DNA of 64,000 bases from Mucilaginibacter rubeus (GCF_014643835.1 NZ_BMKD01000007.1:62001-126000); one strand, 5' to 3'; shown: positions 1-9,149, counted from the first letter of the stretch. Program-made: numbers and translations. The notes: generated by a model not told the origin, from the letters alone.

Positions 1-76
1 GGCGTATTTTTCCGGAAGTAGTCAAGATGTTGCTATACTATGGATTTTTTGTTTAATACAAGCCTATAACAAAAAT

Positions 77-103
77 AAAAGCCACATGTTGTATGTGGCT
101 TTT
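77..103. terminator. Hairpin terminator after fabD
   Basis: A perfect 11-bp inverted repeat (AAAAGCCACAT, 5-nt loop, ATGTGGCTTTT) lies 6 bp beyond the fabD stop codon. On the minus strand it is followed by a T-rich run, so it would act as an intrinsic terminator for fabD; the arms also end in T on the plus strand, so it may be bidirectional. Nothing else is visible in the first 76 bases. Confidence 0.8.
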
Positions 104-108
104 AAAAA

Positions 109-996
109 TTATTGCGGTAACGCGGCGCTTGCAGTTTCGACGGTTTTATCAACCTTTTTAACAAGGCCCTGCAGTACGTTGCCCGGCCCTACTTCGGTAA
201 ATGAAGTAGCACCATCTTCAAGCATATGCATTACGGTTTGTGTCCACCTAACGGCACCGGTAAGCTGGGCTATCAGGTTATGTTTAATCAGTTCAGGATC
301 GGTATAGGGCTTGGCATCTATGTTTTGATAGATGGGGCAAATGGGGGCTTTGATCTCGGTAGCCACAATCGCGGCTTCCAGTTCAACCCTCGCGGCTTCC
401 ATTAACGGCGAATGGAACGCTCCGCCTACCTTGAGCTTCAGGGCACGTTTTGCACCGGCTTCAGTCATCTTAATACAAGCCTCGTCAATACCGGCAATGG
501 AGCCCGATATCACCAGCTGGCCAGGGCAGTTGTAATTTGCGGGCACAACAACCTCGCTTATGCGTTGGCAAATGTCTTCTACCGTAAAATCATCCAGGCC
601 TAAAATAGCGGCCATGGTTGATGGTTGTATTTCACAAGCTTTTTGCATAGCGTTGGCACGTGCTGCTACCAAACGCAAGCCATCTTCAAATGATAAAGCG
701 CCTGCGGCTACCAGGGCCGAAAATTCACCCAGGGAGTGGCCCGCAACCATTTCGGGCTTAAAATCATCGCCCAAAACTGTGGCCAAAATGGTTGAATGTA
801 AGTAAATAGCAGGTTGGGTAACGCTGGTTTGCACCAGGTCATCAGCTGTGCCTTCAAACATTACATCAGTAATGCGGAAACCCAGGATTTCGTTGGCTTT
901 TTCAAACAGCTCACGTGCTTTTTCTGATTGATTGTACAGGTCTTTGCCCATACCCGGAAACTGGGCGCCCTGGCCCGGGAAAATATATGCTTTCAT
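109..996 (-). CDS. fabD: Malonyl-CoA:ACP transacylase (FabD)
   Basis: The enzyme moves the malonyl group from malonyl-CoA to acyl carrier protein in the cytoplasm, supplying the extender unit for fatty acid synthesis. The sequence shows the N-terminal FPGQGAQ motif (residues 6-12), the nucleophile elbow GHSLGE with Ser88, the substrate-carboxylate arginine in AARANAM (Arg113) and the catalytic histidine in GAFHSP (His195). The length of 295 residues is normal for the family. It is the last gene of a minus-strand run with folE and a pterin synthase, but a 96-bp gap filled by a GC-rich palindromic element separates it from folE, so it may be transcribed separately. The ATG start gives the MKAYIFPGQG beginning typical of Bacteroidota FabD. 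Confidence 0.97.
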   Translation of the reverse strand: MKAYIFPGQGAQFPGMGKDLYNQSEKARELFEKANEILGFRITDVMFEGTADDLVQTSVTQPAIYLHSTILATVLGDDFKPEMVAGHSLGEFSALVAAGALSFEDGLRLVAARANAMQKACEIQPSTMAAILGLDDFTVEDICQRISEVVVPANYNCPGQLVISGSIAGIDEACIKMTEAGAKRALKLKVGGAFHSPLMEAARVELEAAIVATEIKAPICPIYQNIDAKPYTDPELIKHNLIAQLTGAVRWTQTVMHMLEDGATSFTEVGPGNVLQGLVKKVDKTVETASAALPQ

Positions 997-1002
997 CTTG
1001 CC

Positions 1003-1090
1003 CCCTAACCCCCTAAAGGGGGAATATTGTTTTAGTGGTTTATAAATATAATTATTAGCTCCTTACTCCCCCTTTAGGGGGCCGGGGGGC
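1003..1090. repeat. Palindromic C-rich/G-rich intergenic repeat
   Basis: Two related arms, each containing the self-complementary core CCCCCTAAAGGGGG or its mirror CCCCCTTTAGGGGG, flank about 33 bp of AT-rich DNA and form a large imperfect inverted repeat between fabD and folE. A similar class of element (short C-run and G-run palindromes in opposite orientation) fills the gap at 60620-60725. It is probably a dispersed intergenic element; its function is unknown. Confidence 0.6.
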
Positions 1091-1092
1091 TC

Positions 1093-1734
1093 TTAACTCA
1101 ATTTCGAACTTATCAAATTCAAAAACTCAGTCCTGGTTTTTTCTTTCAGGAACTCGCCGGTAAAGGCCGATGTGGTGGTTACCGAGTTTTGTTTTTGTAC
1201 GCCGCGCATGCTCATGCACAGGTGGCGGCATTCAATTACCACACCAACGCCTACAGGGTTAAGTGTTTGCTGAATACAATCGCGGATCTCGTTGGTTAAA
1301 CGTTCCTGCACCTGCAAACGGCGGGCAAATACATCAACCACGCGTGGGATCTTACTTAAACCAACCACATGTCCGTTAGGAATGTAGGCCACATGCGCCT
1401 TGCCAAAAAATGGAAGCATATGGTGCTCGCACATCGAATAAACTTCAATGTCTTTTACTACCACCATCTGGCTGTAATCTTCCCTGAATTTGGCCGAGTT
1501 CAGGATCTCTTCGGCATTAAGTTCATAACCATGGGTTAAATAAAGCATGGCTTTGGCAACGCGCTCGGGGGTTTTTAACAAGCCCTCACGTGCGGCATCT
1601 TCGCCTATTTGCTTTAATACGTTATGGTAGTTATCTTTCAAACTATCAATCCGGTCCTGGTTATAACGATCTATTTTAATGTATCCGCCGAAATCGTCAT
1701 CGTCGGTATCCTGGCTAAATTGTGAGTCGCTCAT
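1093..1734 (-). CDS. folE: GTP cyclohydrolase I (FolE)
   Basis: It converts GTP to 7,8-dihydroneopterin triphosphate, the entry step for folate, biopterin and 7-deazaguanine pathways. The zinc ligands are visible as Cys102 and His105 in MCEHH and Cys173 in RHLCMSMRG. The catalytic core from about residue 30 to 213 matches the family in length; the first 25 residues are an acidic, aspartate-rich extension. The gene starts only 9 bp after the stop codon of the upstream pterin synthase, which uses the FolE product directly, so the two are almost certainly co-transcribed. The product of the adjacent gene suggests that this copy feeds a pterin branch, though it could also serve folate synthesis. 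Confidence 0.97.
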   Translation of the reverse strand: MSDSQFSQDTDDDDFGGYIKIDRYNQDRIDSLKDNYHNVLKQIGEDAAREGLLKTPERVAKAMLYLTHGYELNAEEILNSAKFREDYSQMVVVKDIEVYSMCEHHMLPFFGKAHVAYIPNGHVVGLSKIPRVVDVFARRLQVQERLTNEIRDCIQQTLNPVGVGVVIECRHLCMSMRGVQKQNSVTTTSAFTGEFLKEKTRTEFLNLISSKLS

Positions 1735-1743
1735 TTTATAAAA

Positions 1744-2163
1744 TTAACCGCCAAAATACTCGGCAGAATTATTTTCAGTTTCGTAAAGCTTAACCGAATG
1801 TAAAAACACCCCCTCGTAAGCTTCAATAGGTCCTTTTAACTGGTTAAATATCTCAATGCAAAGCAACTCGGTCGATGCCATTTTACCGGCCATAAAATCA
1901 ACATCCTTATTGATGTTTTTATGGTCAAGCTTTTCGATAACGTACTCGTTGATAATTATCTTCAGCTCTTTTAAGTCGATAAGATAGCCTGTGGCGTGCG
2001 TGACTTCGCCCTTTACAGTTACAAACAGGTTGTAATTGTGACCATGCCAGTTGGGGTTGGCGCATTTGCCAAACACCTCAAAGTTTTTTTCAGCGCTCCA
2101 TTCCTCACGGTACATCCGGTGAGCGGCATTAAAATGTTCCTTGCGCGTTATATGTATCATCAT
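1744..2163 (-). CDS. 6-pyruvoyltetrahydropterin synthase / QueD family
   Basis: This COG0720 enzyme acts on dihydroneopterin triphosphate, giving either 6-pyruvoyl-tetrahydropterin (biopterin route) or 6-carboxytetrahydropterin (queuosine route). The zinc histidines are seen in HFNAAHR near the N-terminus and in WHGHNY. The catalytic cysteine sits in KCANPNWHGHNY, giving a C-x5-HGH spacing. E. coli QueD has C-x3-HGH, whereas mammalian pterin synthases have C-x5-HGH, so the true substrate fate is open and the gene symbol is left blank. A TTG/ATG-rich upstream extension exists to 2193, but the ATG at 2163 (or 2160) fits the family and lies 14 bp after a TATATTTG promoter box. It overlaps no gene and is followed by folE after 9 bp. 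Confidence 0.9.
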   Translation of the reverse strand: MMIHITRKEHFNAAHRMYREEWSAEKNFEVFGKCANPNWHGHNYNLFVTVKGEVTHATGYLIDLKELKIIINEYVIEKLDHKNINKDVDFMAGKMASTELLCIEIFNQLKGPIEAYEGVFLHSVKLYETENNSAEYFGG

Positions 2164-2177
2164 AACAAAAGTGGGTG

Positions 2178-2185
2178 CAAATATA
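2178..2185 (-). promoter_or_regulatory. TAnnTTTG -7 box before pterin synthase-folE
   Basis: TATATTTG on the minus strand matches the Bacteroidota -7 consensus TAnnTTTG and ends 14 bp before the chosen ATG. No convincing -33 TTG was found at the usual distance, so confidence is moderate. Confidence 0.5.
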
Positions 2186-2236
2186 CAAAACAAAAACAGG
2201 GTAGTTGTTTTATATTAGCCGTCAAAATAATGCAAT

Positions 2237-2857
2237 ATGCTTATACTCATTGTTGCAGCTACCAAATTTGAGGTTGCCCCTCTCGTAAATCAATTGGGCA
2301 ATAAGGTTGATGTACTGATAACCGGTACAGGCATGGTACCAACAGCCTTTGGCATGGCCCGGCAATTAAGCAACCATACCTATGATCTTGTACTCAATTT
2401 GGGCATAGCAGGCAGTTTCGACCGTAATTTCCATTTAGGCGATGTGCTGGAAATAACCGAAGATACCTTTGCTGAGCTTGGCGCACAGGATGACGAAGCT
2501 TTTATCCCCATTGATATGCTTGGCTTTGGCGAGAGTGTTTTTTTGCCCACAACATCGCTTGAGCAGGTTTATCCAAACTTTTTTCTGAAAAAGGCAAAGG
2601 CTATAACCGTTAATACGGTGCACGGCCACGAGCCATCCATCCAAAAAGTACAGCAAAGGTTAAACCCGCAATTGGAAAGCATGGAAGGCGCGGCTTTTTT
2701 TTACGCCTGCCGGCAGATGAACGTACCGGGTATGCAAATCAGGGCAGTGTCAAATTATGTTGAGAAACGTAATCGTGAGGCCTGGAACATTGGGCTGGCC
2801 ATTAAAAATCTGAATACATTTGCCGTCGACCTGGTGAGCCAGATCATTAACAGTTAA
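2237..2857 (+). CDS. mqnB: Futalosine hydrolase (MqnB)
   Basis: A nucleosidase of the MTA/SAH phosphorylase-like fold that removes hypoxanthine from futalosine to give dehypoxanthine futalosine in the alternative menaquinone pathway. The sequence has the N-terminal beta strand and glycines of the family (ILIVAATKFE, LNLGIAGSF), the substrate-binding ESMEGAAFF segment and the SNYVEKRNREAWNIG motif typical of futalosine hydrolases rather than of Pfs. The length of 206 residues is usual. The call is strengthened by the neighbour: mqnD begins 12 bp downstream on the same strand. The start ATG at 2237 follows a short AT-rich leader, divergent from the pterin synthase gene. Confidence 0.93.
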   Translation: MLILIVAATKFEVAPLVNQLGNKVDVLITGTGMVPTAFGMARQLSNHTYDLVLNLGIAGSFDRNFHLGDVLEITEDTFAELGAQDDEAFIPIDMLGFGESVFLPTTSLEQVYPNFFLKKAKAITVNTVHGHEPSIQKVQQRLNPQLESMEGAAFFYACRQMNVPGMQIRAVSNYVEKRNREAWNIGLAIKNLNTFAVDLVSQIINS

Positions 2858-2869
2858 TCTGCTACCCGT

Positions 2870-3739
2870 ATGAAACTAACTCTCGGATTTTCGCCCTGCC
2901 CTAATGATACATTTATTTTTGATGCCCTTATTCACCATAAAATTGACACCGAAGGCCTGGAGTTTGAAGTATTTTATGATGATGTGGAAACGCTTAATCA
3001 AAAAGCTTTTCGCGGGGAGTTAGATATTACCAAGCTCAGCTATCACGCCTTTGCTTACGTAACTGATAGATATGTACTGCTTGATTCGGGCAGCGCGCTG
3101 GGTTTTGGTGTAGGGCCATTGTTGATTTCGAATCTGGAAATTTCGATTTCGGATTTGGAGAAAAACCTGATCCACGATCCGAAATCAGGGAGCCGAAACC
3201 CATTGATTGGCATTCCGGGCAAATATACTACAGCCAACTTTTTATTAGGCCTTGCCTTTCCTGAAGCTACCAACAAGCAGGTACTGGTATTTTCAGAAAT
3301 TGAAGATGCTTTGCTTGATAACCGTATAGATATTGGTTTGATCATTCACGAAAACCGTTTCACCTACCAGGATAAAGGCCTCAAAAAAATCATCGATCTT
3401 GGCGACTACTGGGAAAAACGTACAGGTTGCGCTATACCCCTTGGCGGCATTGTAGCTAATCGTAATTTACCGTTGGATGTTCAGCATAAAATAAACCGGC
3501 TGCTCCGTAAATCGGTGGAGTTTGCTTTTGCTAATCCCAAATCCGGTTTAGCGTTTATTAAACAACATGCCCAGGAAATGAGCGAAGAAGTGATGTATAA
3601 ACACATCGAACTTTATGTAAACCAATACTCAATTGAACTTGGCGAGGAAGGACGTAAAGCTATTAACCTGATGTTTGATGCTGCATTGGAGAAAGGGATT
3701 ATACCGGAGGTGAAGCAGGGTATATTTTTGACTGATTAG
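2870..3739 (+). CDS. mqnD: 1,4-dihydroxy-6-naphthoate synthase (MqnD)
   Basis: It releases 1,4-dihydroxy-6-naphthoate from cyclic dehypoxanthine futalosine, a late step of the futalosine route to menaquinone. The fold is a periplasmic-binding-protein-like enzyme; the hallmark N-terminal SPCPNDTFIFDAL segment (residues 8-20) is plain, as are the later IPGKYTTANFLL and LGGIVANR segments. The length of 289 residues is normal. It forms a two-gene operon with mqnB. The rest of the pathway (mqnA, mqnC, mqnE) is not in this window. A strong hairpin follows, shared with the convergent hflX. Confidence 0.95.
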   Translation: MKLTLGFSPCPNDTFIFDALIHHKIDTEGLEFEVFYDDVETLNQKAFRGELDITKLSYHAFAYVTDRYVLLDSGSALGFGVGPLLISNLEISISDLEKNLIHDPKSGSRNPLIGIPGKYTTANFLLGLAFPEATNKQVLVFSEIEDALLDNRIDIGLIIHENRFTYQDKGLKKIIDLGDYWEKRTGCAIPLGGIVANRNLPLDVQHKINRLLRKSVEFAFANPKSGLAFIKQHAQEMSEEVMYKHIELYVNQYSIELGEEGRKAINLMFDAALEKGIIPEVKQGIFLTD

Positions 3740-3759
3740 TCTAACTGCATTGCTTCCAA

Positions 3760-3801
3760 AAACAAAAGAGGGACTCACCAAAATGCGTCCCTCTTTTGTT
3801 T
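3760..3801. terminator. Bidirectional terminator between mqnD and hflX
   Basis: A 15-bp perfect inverted repeat (AAACAAAAGAGGGAC and its complement GTCCCTCTTTTGTTT, about 12-nt loop) stands between the convergent stop codons of mqnD and hflX. Each strand ends in a T-rich arm, so it can terminate both genes. Confidence 0.88.
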
Positions 3802-3820
3802 ATATCTATCCAATCAGCTA

Positions 3821-5005
3821 TCAATACAATAAAGCATCATAAGGATACCTTTCAGTATGTATAGCCTTCACTTCCTTATAAAGCAAGGCCCTGAACTCCT
3901 CCACATTTTCCTTTTTAGTTGCCGAAATAAATATAGCCGGGGCATTATTTTTAGCCATCCAGCTTTGTTTAAAGTCTTCCAGTGTTAATGGTTCTTCCTG
4001 TTGCGGCACCTGGTGATCTTCGGGTTTAAAAGCGTCTATTTTGTTAAATACAGTAATAATGCGTTTATCAATAGCGCCGATATCTTTGAGGGTTTCGTTA
4101 ACCGTGCGGATCTGATCTTCAAAATTAGGGTGTGAAATATCTACCACATGGATCAGGATATCGGCTTCGCGGGTTTCGTCAAGCGTCGATTTAAAACATT
4201 CAACCAAATGGTGCGGTAACTTACGGATAAACCCTACCGTGTCCGACATCAGGAAGGGCAGGTTCTCAATCACGACTTTCCTTACGGTGGTATCCAGTGT
4301 AGCAAACAGTTTATTTTCGGCAAAAACTTCCGATTTGGCAATCATGTTCATGATAGTCGATTTACCTACGTTGGTATAACCAACCAATGCTGTACGTACA
4401 AGCTGATGGCGATTTTTGCGCTGGGTCTCGTTCTGTTTATCTATCTGCCTTAGTTTATCCTTTAACAGTGAGATCTTATTCAGGATCAAACGACGGTCGG
4501 TTTCAATTTGCGACTCGCCCGGGCCGCGCATACCAATACCACCTTTCTGGCGTTCAAGGTGGGTCCAGAGACGGGTAAGGCGGGGCAGCAGGTATTGCAA
4601 TTGGGCAAGCTCAACCTGCGTTTTAGCTTGTGCTGTTTGGGCACGGCTTGCAAAAATATCCAGGATGAGGTTATTCCTGTCCAGGATCTTTACCTGCAGT
4701 TCGTTCTCAATATTACGCAGTTGCGATGGCGAAAGGCCATCATCAAAAATAACTATATCAATTTCTTCTTCTTTAACGTAGGCTTTAATATCTTCCAGTT
4801 TACCTGAGCCAACAAAAGTTGCCCTGTCCGGGCGCTGTAGTTTTTGAGTGAAATGGCTCACCGTTAACGCTCCCGCGGTGCTGGCCAAAAACTCGAGCTC
4901 TTCCAGGTGTTCCTTCTCAATCTCGTCGGTTTCATTGGGCGTTATTACACCTACAAGTACCGCTTTTTCCTGCTTCACAGCAGTATCATAAAATTTTTGT
5001 TTCAT
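3821..5005 (-). CDS. hflX: GTPase HflX
   Basis: A ribosome-associated GTPase that splits or rescues stalled 70S ribosomes, especially in stress. The N-terminal HflX domain (about 15-200) includes the glycine-rich GGIGMRGPGESQ linker at 155-166. The G domain shows the P-loop GYTNVGKST (209-217), G3 DTVGF (255-259) and G4 NKID (321-324). The length of 394 residues is typical of Bacteroidota. The gene is convergent with mqnD and divergent from the DUF3857 pair, with a 207-bp AT-rich divergent promoter region upstream. No clear TAnnTTTG box was found on its own strand. Confidence 0.97.
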   Translation of the reverse strand: MKQKFYDTAVKQEKAVLVGVITPNETDEIEKEHLEELEFLASTAGALTVSHFTQKLQRPDRATFVGSGKLEDIKAYVKEEEIDIVIFDDGLSPSQLRNIENELQVKILDRNNLILDIFASRAQTAQAKTQVELAQLQYLLPRLTRLWTHLERQKGGIGMRGPGESQIETDRRLILNKISLLKDKLRQIDKQNETQRKNRHQLVRTALVGYTNVGKSTIMNMIAKSEVFAENKLFATLDTTVRKVVIENLPFLMSDTVGFIRKLPHHLVECFKSTLDETREADILIHVVDISHPNFEDQIRTVNETLKDIGAIDKRIITVFNKIDAFKPEDHQVPQQEEPLTLEDFKQSWMAKNNAPAIFISATKKENVEEFRALLYKEVKAIHTERYPYDALLY

Positions 5006-5156
5006 TAATTACAGTATATCAATCCAAATGCCAGTTAAATAAATGTACGTAAACGGGGCTATGAAATAAAATTTTAATGTCAAAATAACATACGCGGGAA
5101 TAAATTCATGACAGGAACTTTCATTATGAAAAATTAAATTAAAATGACTAAAAAAA

Positions 5157-5191
5157 TTTGCTTTTAAATATTCCGGTAATTGTTATTTTTG
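5157..5191 (+). promoter_or_regulatory. Promoter of DUF3857 gene pair
   Basis: TTTG at 5157-5160 and TATTTTTG at 5184-5191 are separated by 23 bp and match the -33/-7 form of Bacteroidota promoters, with the spacing slightly long. The start codon follows 21 bp later. Confidence 0.5.
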
Positions 5192-5212
5192 ATGTGATTA
5201 AACCTCATCACG

Positions 5213-7195
5213 ATGAACAGGCTCTTACTGCTGCTTGGAGCAGCCCTATTTGCGTTACCGGTTACCGCTCAAAAAAAAACCGCCCCCCCTTCTAAAGTTT
5301 TACCTTTTGGCAAAATTGAAATTGCCGACCTTGAAATGGCCAAATGCGATTTTGAGCCCGATGCCAATGCCGAAGTTCTTTTTAACAAAGGCGATGTTTA
5401 TTACGATAGTTCATTTGACATTAGCGGCGAGTACCACAAACGGATCAAGATTTTTAACGATAATGGTAAAGATGAAGCCAACATCCGTATTGAATATTAC
5501 GGCGGTAACCGGCTGGAATATATTACCGATGTGCAAGCCGAAACCATTAACCTGGTTAACGGAAAGCCCGAAATAACCAAACTGGATAAAAAACTTATCT
5601 ATACCCAAACCATTGATAAGGTACGCAATGCCATTGTATTTTCAATGCCCAACGTTAAAGCGGGGTCGGTAATTGAATACAAGTATAAATATCATACTGT
5701 TTCGATAAGCAATTTCCCGTCGTGGGATTTTCAGCAAAAAATACCGGTGCGGTACAGCGAGTTGGATACGTCTATTCCCGATCTGTTGTATTTCCGCACG
5801 GTGAACCACGTTTGGATGCCTTATTCAAAAGCAACCCATGATTCAGAAGCCCGCACCATGCCCGGCACAAATCCTTTATCATATAATGATGAAAAAGATT
5901 TTAGGGTTATGGAAAACATCCCTTCGCTGCATGATGAGCCTTACATGCGCTCATATACCGACAATATCATGTCGTTACAGTTTAACCTTACTTCTGTAAA
6001 ATCAAGCTATGGCTTTTACAAGTCATATTCAGATACCTGGGCTAAAGTGGGCGGCATTATTGCCGATGATGAAGATTTTGGCGGCCAGTTAAAACGTAAA
6101 TTAAAAGACGAAGAGCCTATTATCACCAAAGCTAAAACCTTTAAAACTGATGATGAAAAAATAGCTTACGTTTTTAACCAGGTAAAAACCCTCATGAAAT
6201 GGGATGGCGTTGACCGCTGGTATACCAACGATGGTACTTACCGGGCATGGGAAAAGAAAACGGGCAATTCGGCCGAGGTAAATATTATTTTATACCACCT
6301 GCTTAAACAATCAGGCATTAAGGAAATCTACCCTATGATCGTGAGCACCCGCGAACATGGAAAAGTGAACCGCTTCAACACCTCGCTTTCGCAGTTTAAC
6401 CGTGCAGTGGTTTATATTCCTGTTGATAGCACAAAAGAGTACATACTTGATGCTACAAACAAATACAATTTATATAATGAAACACCCGATATGCTATTGA
6501 ATTCATCGGGTTTGTATATCGATAAGCAGGCCAACGCTTACGATATGCTTTATATTACAAAAGCAGCTCCGGCCAGGCAGGTGGTCATGATCAATGCCGA
6601 CATTAAGGCGGATAGCAAAATGACCGGAACTGCAGATATCAGCAGCTTCAGCTACCACAAAATAAGCAGTGTTGAACGCTATAAAACCGATGGTGAAAAA
6701 AAATATATCGACTACATAAAGGCCAACGACAATAACCTTAAAATATCGTCATTAAAAATGAAGGATATGGAGTCAGATACCCTACCACTGGTACAAAATA
6801 TAGCTTTTGACCTGGAGCTCACCGGTTCCGACGGAACATATATATATTTTAACCCCAACCTTTTTACCCCTATACGTACCAACCCTTTCCTGAGCGAAAA
6901 GCGCGCTACTGATATTGATTTTGGGCATCGTAACAGGTATGAGATAAACGGTACCTACAAAATTCCGGCAGGTTATAAAGTTGATGCGCTGCCAAAAAGC
7001 ATACGCATGGTTATGCCCGATCAAAGTATAAGCCTTAAACGTTTTATTGCCGAACAGGATGGAATGATTGTAGTGCGATATGTTATATCATACGAAAAGG
7101 CTTTTTACGAAAAAGAAAGTTATCCTGAGCTGAGAGAGTTCTACAAACAAATGCAGGATATGCTTACTGAGCAGATAGTACTTAAAAAAGCCTGA
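5213..7195 (+). CDS. Secreted DUF3857 / transglutaminase-like protein (first copy)
   Basis: A protein with a signal peptide (MNRLLLLLGAALFALPVTAQ) followed by a DUF3857 domain (about 55-240) and a transglutaminase-like central region (about 290-440). In the core the segment with GNSAEVNIILYHLLKQSG stands where the catalytic cysteine of transglutaminases would be; serine is seen instead of cysteine in this copy, so it may not be catalytic. The C-terminal part is a beta-rich DUF2569/3858-like tail. Proteins of this type are abundant in Bacteroidota but their substrates are unknown. The second copy begins 8 bp downstream, so the two form an operon. It acts in the periplasm or at the cell surface. 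Confidence 0.85.
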   Translation: MNRLLLLLGAALFALPVTAQKKTAPPSKVLPFGKIEIADLEMAKCDFEPDANAEVLFNKGDVYYDSSFDISGEYHKRIKIFNDNGKDEANIRIEYYGGNRLEYITDVQAETINLVNGKPEITKLDKKLIYTQTIDKVRNAIVFSMPNVKAGSVIEYKYKYHTVSISNFPSWDFQQKIPVRYSELDTSIPDLLYFRTVNHVWMPYSKATHDSEARTMPGTNPLSYNDEKDFRVMENIPSLHDEPYMRSYTDNIMSLQFNLTSVKSSYGFYKSYSDTWAKVGGIIADDEDFGGQLKRKLKDEEPIITKAKTFKTDDEKIAYVFNQVKTLMKWDGVDRWYTNDGTYRAWEKKTGNSAEVNIILYHLLKQSGIKEIYPMIVSTREHGKVNRFNTSLSQFNRAVVYIPVDSTKEYILDATNKYNLYNETPDMLLNSSGLYIDKQANAYDMLYITKAAPARQVVMINADIKADSKMTGTADISSFSYHKISSVERYKTDGEKKYIDYIKANDNNLKISSLKMKDMESDTLPLVQNIAFDLELTGSDGTYIYFNPNLFTPIRTNPFLSEKRATDIDFGHRNRYEINGTYKIPAGYKVDALPKSIRMVMPDQSISLKRFIAEQDGMIVVRYVISYEKAFYEKESYPELREFYKQMQDMLTEQIVLKKA

Positions 7196-7203
7196 TCGAA
7201 AAC

Positions 7204-9138
7204 ATGAGCACTACATATTTTTACAGGCTGCTAACTATTGCAGGCATTGTCATTTTATCAATCAAAAGCTATGGACAGGATAAAAATCTCCCGAAAGAAT
7301 TTTATATAGCATCAACCATCCCCGATTCATTAAAGGGAGAAGCAAATTCAGTTGTGCGGTATTCTTCAGACGAGGTTACCGTAAAAGCAGCTGGTAAAAT
7401 GACGCTAAAGCATCACGCCATCATTACTGTTTTAAATGAAAAAGGTGATGCCGCCGCACAACTTGGCCTGGGTTACGATAAAAAATTCAGCAGTGTTGAT
7501 AACGTGCAAATGCTGGTTTACAACGCTGATGGAACGATGATAAAAAAATATCACAAGAGCGATTTTTATGATTATGCCGCTACCGATGGGATCTCGATTG
7601 TAACGGACGACCGGATGCTGGCCATGAAACATCCGATATCTGCATATCCAACTACTATTGAGGTAATTTTTGAGGAGGACATGAACAGCTATCTCGATTT
7701 GGGCGAATGGGAAATTCAACGGCCCGAGCGGGCCGTCCAAAACGCGGAGTATACTGTCCTGGTCAATCCTTCGGTAGGCTTCAGGTACATGAATAAGAAT
7801 ACTACCATCAAGCCCGAAAAAACACCTGCCGGAGAGTTTGAAAAGTACACCTGGCATGTAAAAAATTTAAAAGCTATAAAGCCCGAAGACGATGCTGAAT
7901 CATGGCAGGTTATGCCGCGGATCATGTTTGCAGCAAACTCATTCCAGTTTGGTGGTATTCCCGGCGATATCAGCACCTGGCAAAATTTTGGCAAATGGCT
8001 GCAGACCCTCAATGCAGACGTATGCTCGCTTAGTCCGGAACGGATAGCCGAGGTTAAAAAAATGACGGCCGACTTTAAAACAGACAAAGAGAAAGCCCGG
8101 TTTTTATACCAATACATGCAGCAAAACATGCGCTATGTAAGTATCCAGCTCGGCATTGGAGGTTTAAAGCCATTCCCGGCTACATTTGTCGACCAGAAAA
8201 AGTATGGCGATTGCAAGGCCTTATCAAACTACATGTATGCCTTATTAAAGGCAGCTGATATTCCATCGTATTATGCCATAATAAACGCAGGCTCAAACGA
8301 AGAGCCCGCTGATCCTGCATTTCCAAGCGATCCCTTTAATCACATTATTTTATGTGTACCTTTTAAAGGTGATACTACCTGGCTTGAGTGTACCAATATG
8401 CAAAAGCCTTTTGGCAAGCTCGGGCCTTTTACCGAAAACAGGTACGCCCTGCTGGTAACTGAAGATGGAGGCAAACTGGTTAAAACTCCGCGCAGTACAG
8501 ATATTGACAACCAATTTAATAGCGAAGCACATGTGGTACTTGACGCGGATGGCGGCGCAAAGGCAACACTTAAAATTTTAAGCACAGGTGAATACCGCGA
8601 TGATTACCTGGGTATAGCCGCCTTAAAAACCGACGAGCAAAAACAGGTACTGATTAAGATGCTGAACATGAAGCAGCCATCACTTTTTGAGTTCAAGCCA
8701 TCAACAGATAAAGACGGCATAAAAGAACTGGACATTGAGCTGGAGTACGATAAATTTTGCGATGTATCGGCGGGCAACAAGCAGTTTTACAAACCCCGTG
8801 TTTTTGATCTGTGGAAAACAACCGTACCCATACTTGAAAAACGAAAAAGCGATTTTTTCTTTGAAATTCCCATGTTAAAAACATGCGTTACCACCATTGA
8901 TTTGCCTGCTGGCTTTGAAATTGATGCTTTGCCTGCCGATCAAAGCCTTAAATTTACTTACGGCACTTATGATGTTAGGTATGTTTATGACGCAACTAAA
9001 AACCAGGTGGTAAGCACTACCAAATTCAACTTAAAAAACCATGTGATCCCCGCCGCCAAATACACCGAATTGCAGGTTTATCTGGATGCGATAGCCAAAG
9101 CCCAAAATAAAAAGCTGGTGATCCGCCGTAAAGCATAA
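7204..9138 (+). CDS. Secreted DUF3857 / transglutaminase-like protein (second copy)
   Basis: A paralogue of the preceding gene with the same architecture: a signal peptide of about 24 residues ending SYGQ, DUF3857 (about 60-230), and a transglutaminase-like domain (about 295-430). Here the motif KKYGDCKALSNYMYALLKAADI carries the cysteine expected of a papain-like transglutaminase active site (split here as KYGDCKALS then NYMYALL), followed by a HIILCVP segment that supplies a histidine. This copy therefore retains the putative catalytic cysteine that the first lacks. The pairing of one intact and one cysteine-less paralogue 8 bp apart suggests they act together. The substrate is unknown. Confidence 0.85.
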   Translation: MSTTYFYRLLTIAGIVILSIKSYGQDKNLPKEFYIASTIPDSLKGEANSVVRYSSDEVTVKAAGKMTLKHHAIITVLNEKGDAAAQLGLGYDKKFSSVDNVQMLVYNADGTMIKKYHKSDFYDYAATDGISIVTDDRMLAMKHPISAYPTTIEVIFEEDMNSYLDLGEWEIQRPERAVQNAEYTVLVNPSVGFRYMNKNTTIKPEKTPAGEFEKYTWHVKNLKAIKPEDDAESWQVMPRIMFAANSFQFGGIPGDISTWQNFGKWLQTLNADVCSLSPERIAEVKKMTADFKTDKEKARFLYQYMQQNMRYVSIQLGIGGLKPFPATFVDQKKYGDCKALSNYMYALLKAADIPSYYAIINAGSNEEPADPAFPSDPFNHIILCVPFKGDTTWLECTNMQKPFGKLGPFTENRYALLVTEDGGKLVKTPRSTDIDNQFNSEAHVVLDADGGAKATLKILSTGEYRDDYLGIAALKTDEQKQVLIKMLNMKQPSLFEFKPSTDKDGIKELDIELEYDKFCDVSAGNKQFYKPRVFDLWKTTVPILEKRKSDFFFEIPMLKTCVTTIDLPAGFEIDALPADQSLKFTYGTYDVRYVYDATKNQVVSTTKFNLKNHVIPAAKYTELQVYLDAIAKAQNKKLVIRRKA

Positions 9139-9143
9139 ATTTG
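9136..9143 (+). promoter_or_regulatory. TAnnTTTG box overlapping stop codon before aat
   Basis: TAAATTTG overlaps the TAA stop of the upstream gene and lies 6 bp before the aat ATG at 9150. If used, it would give a nearly leaderless mRNA. It may be coincidental, since no -33 element is clear. Confidence 0.35.
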
Positions 9144-9149
9144 CGCCTG

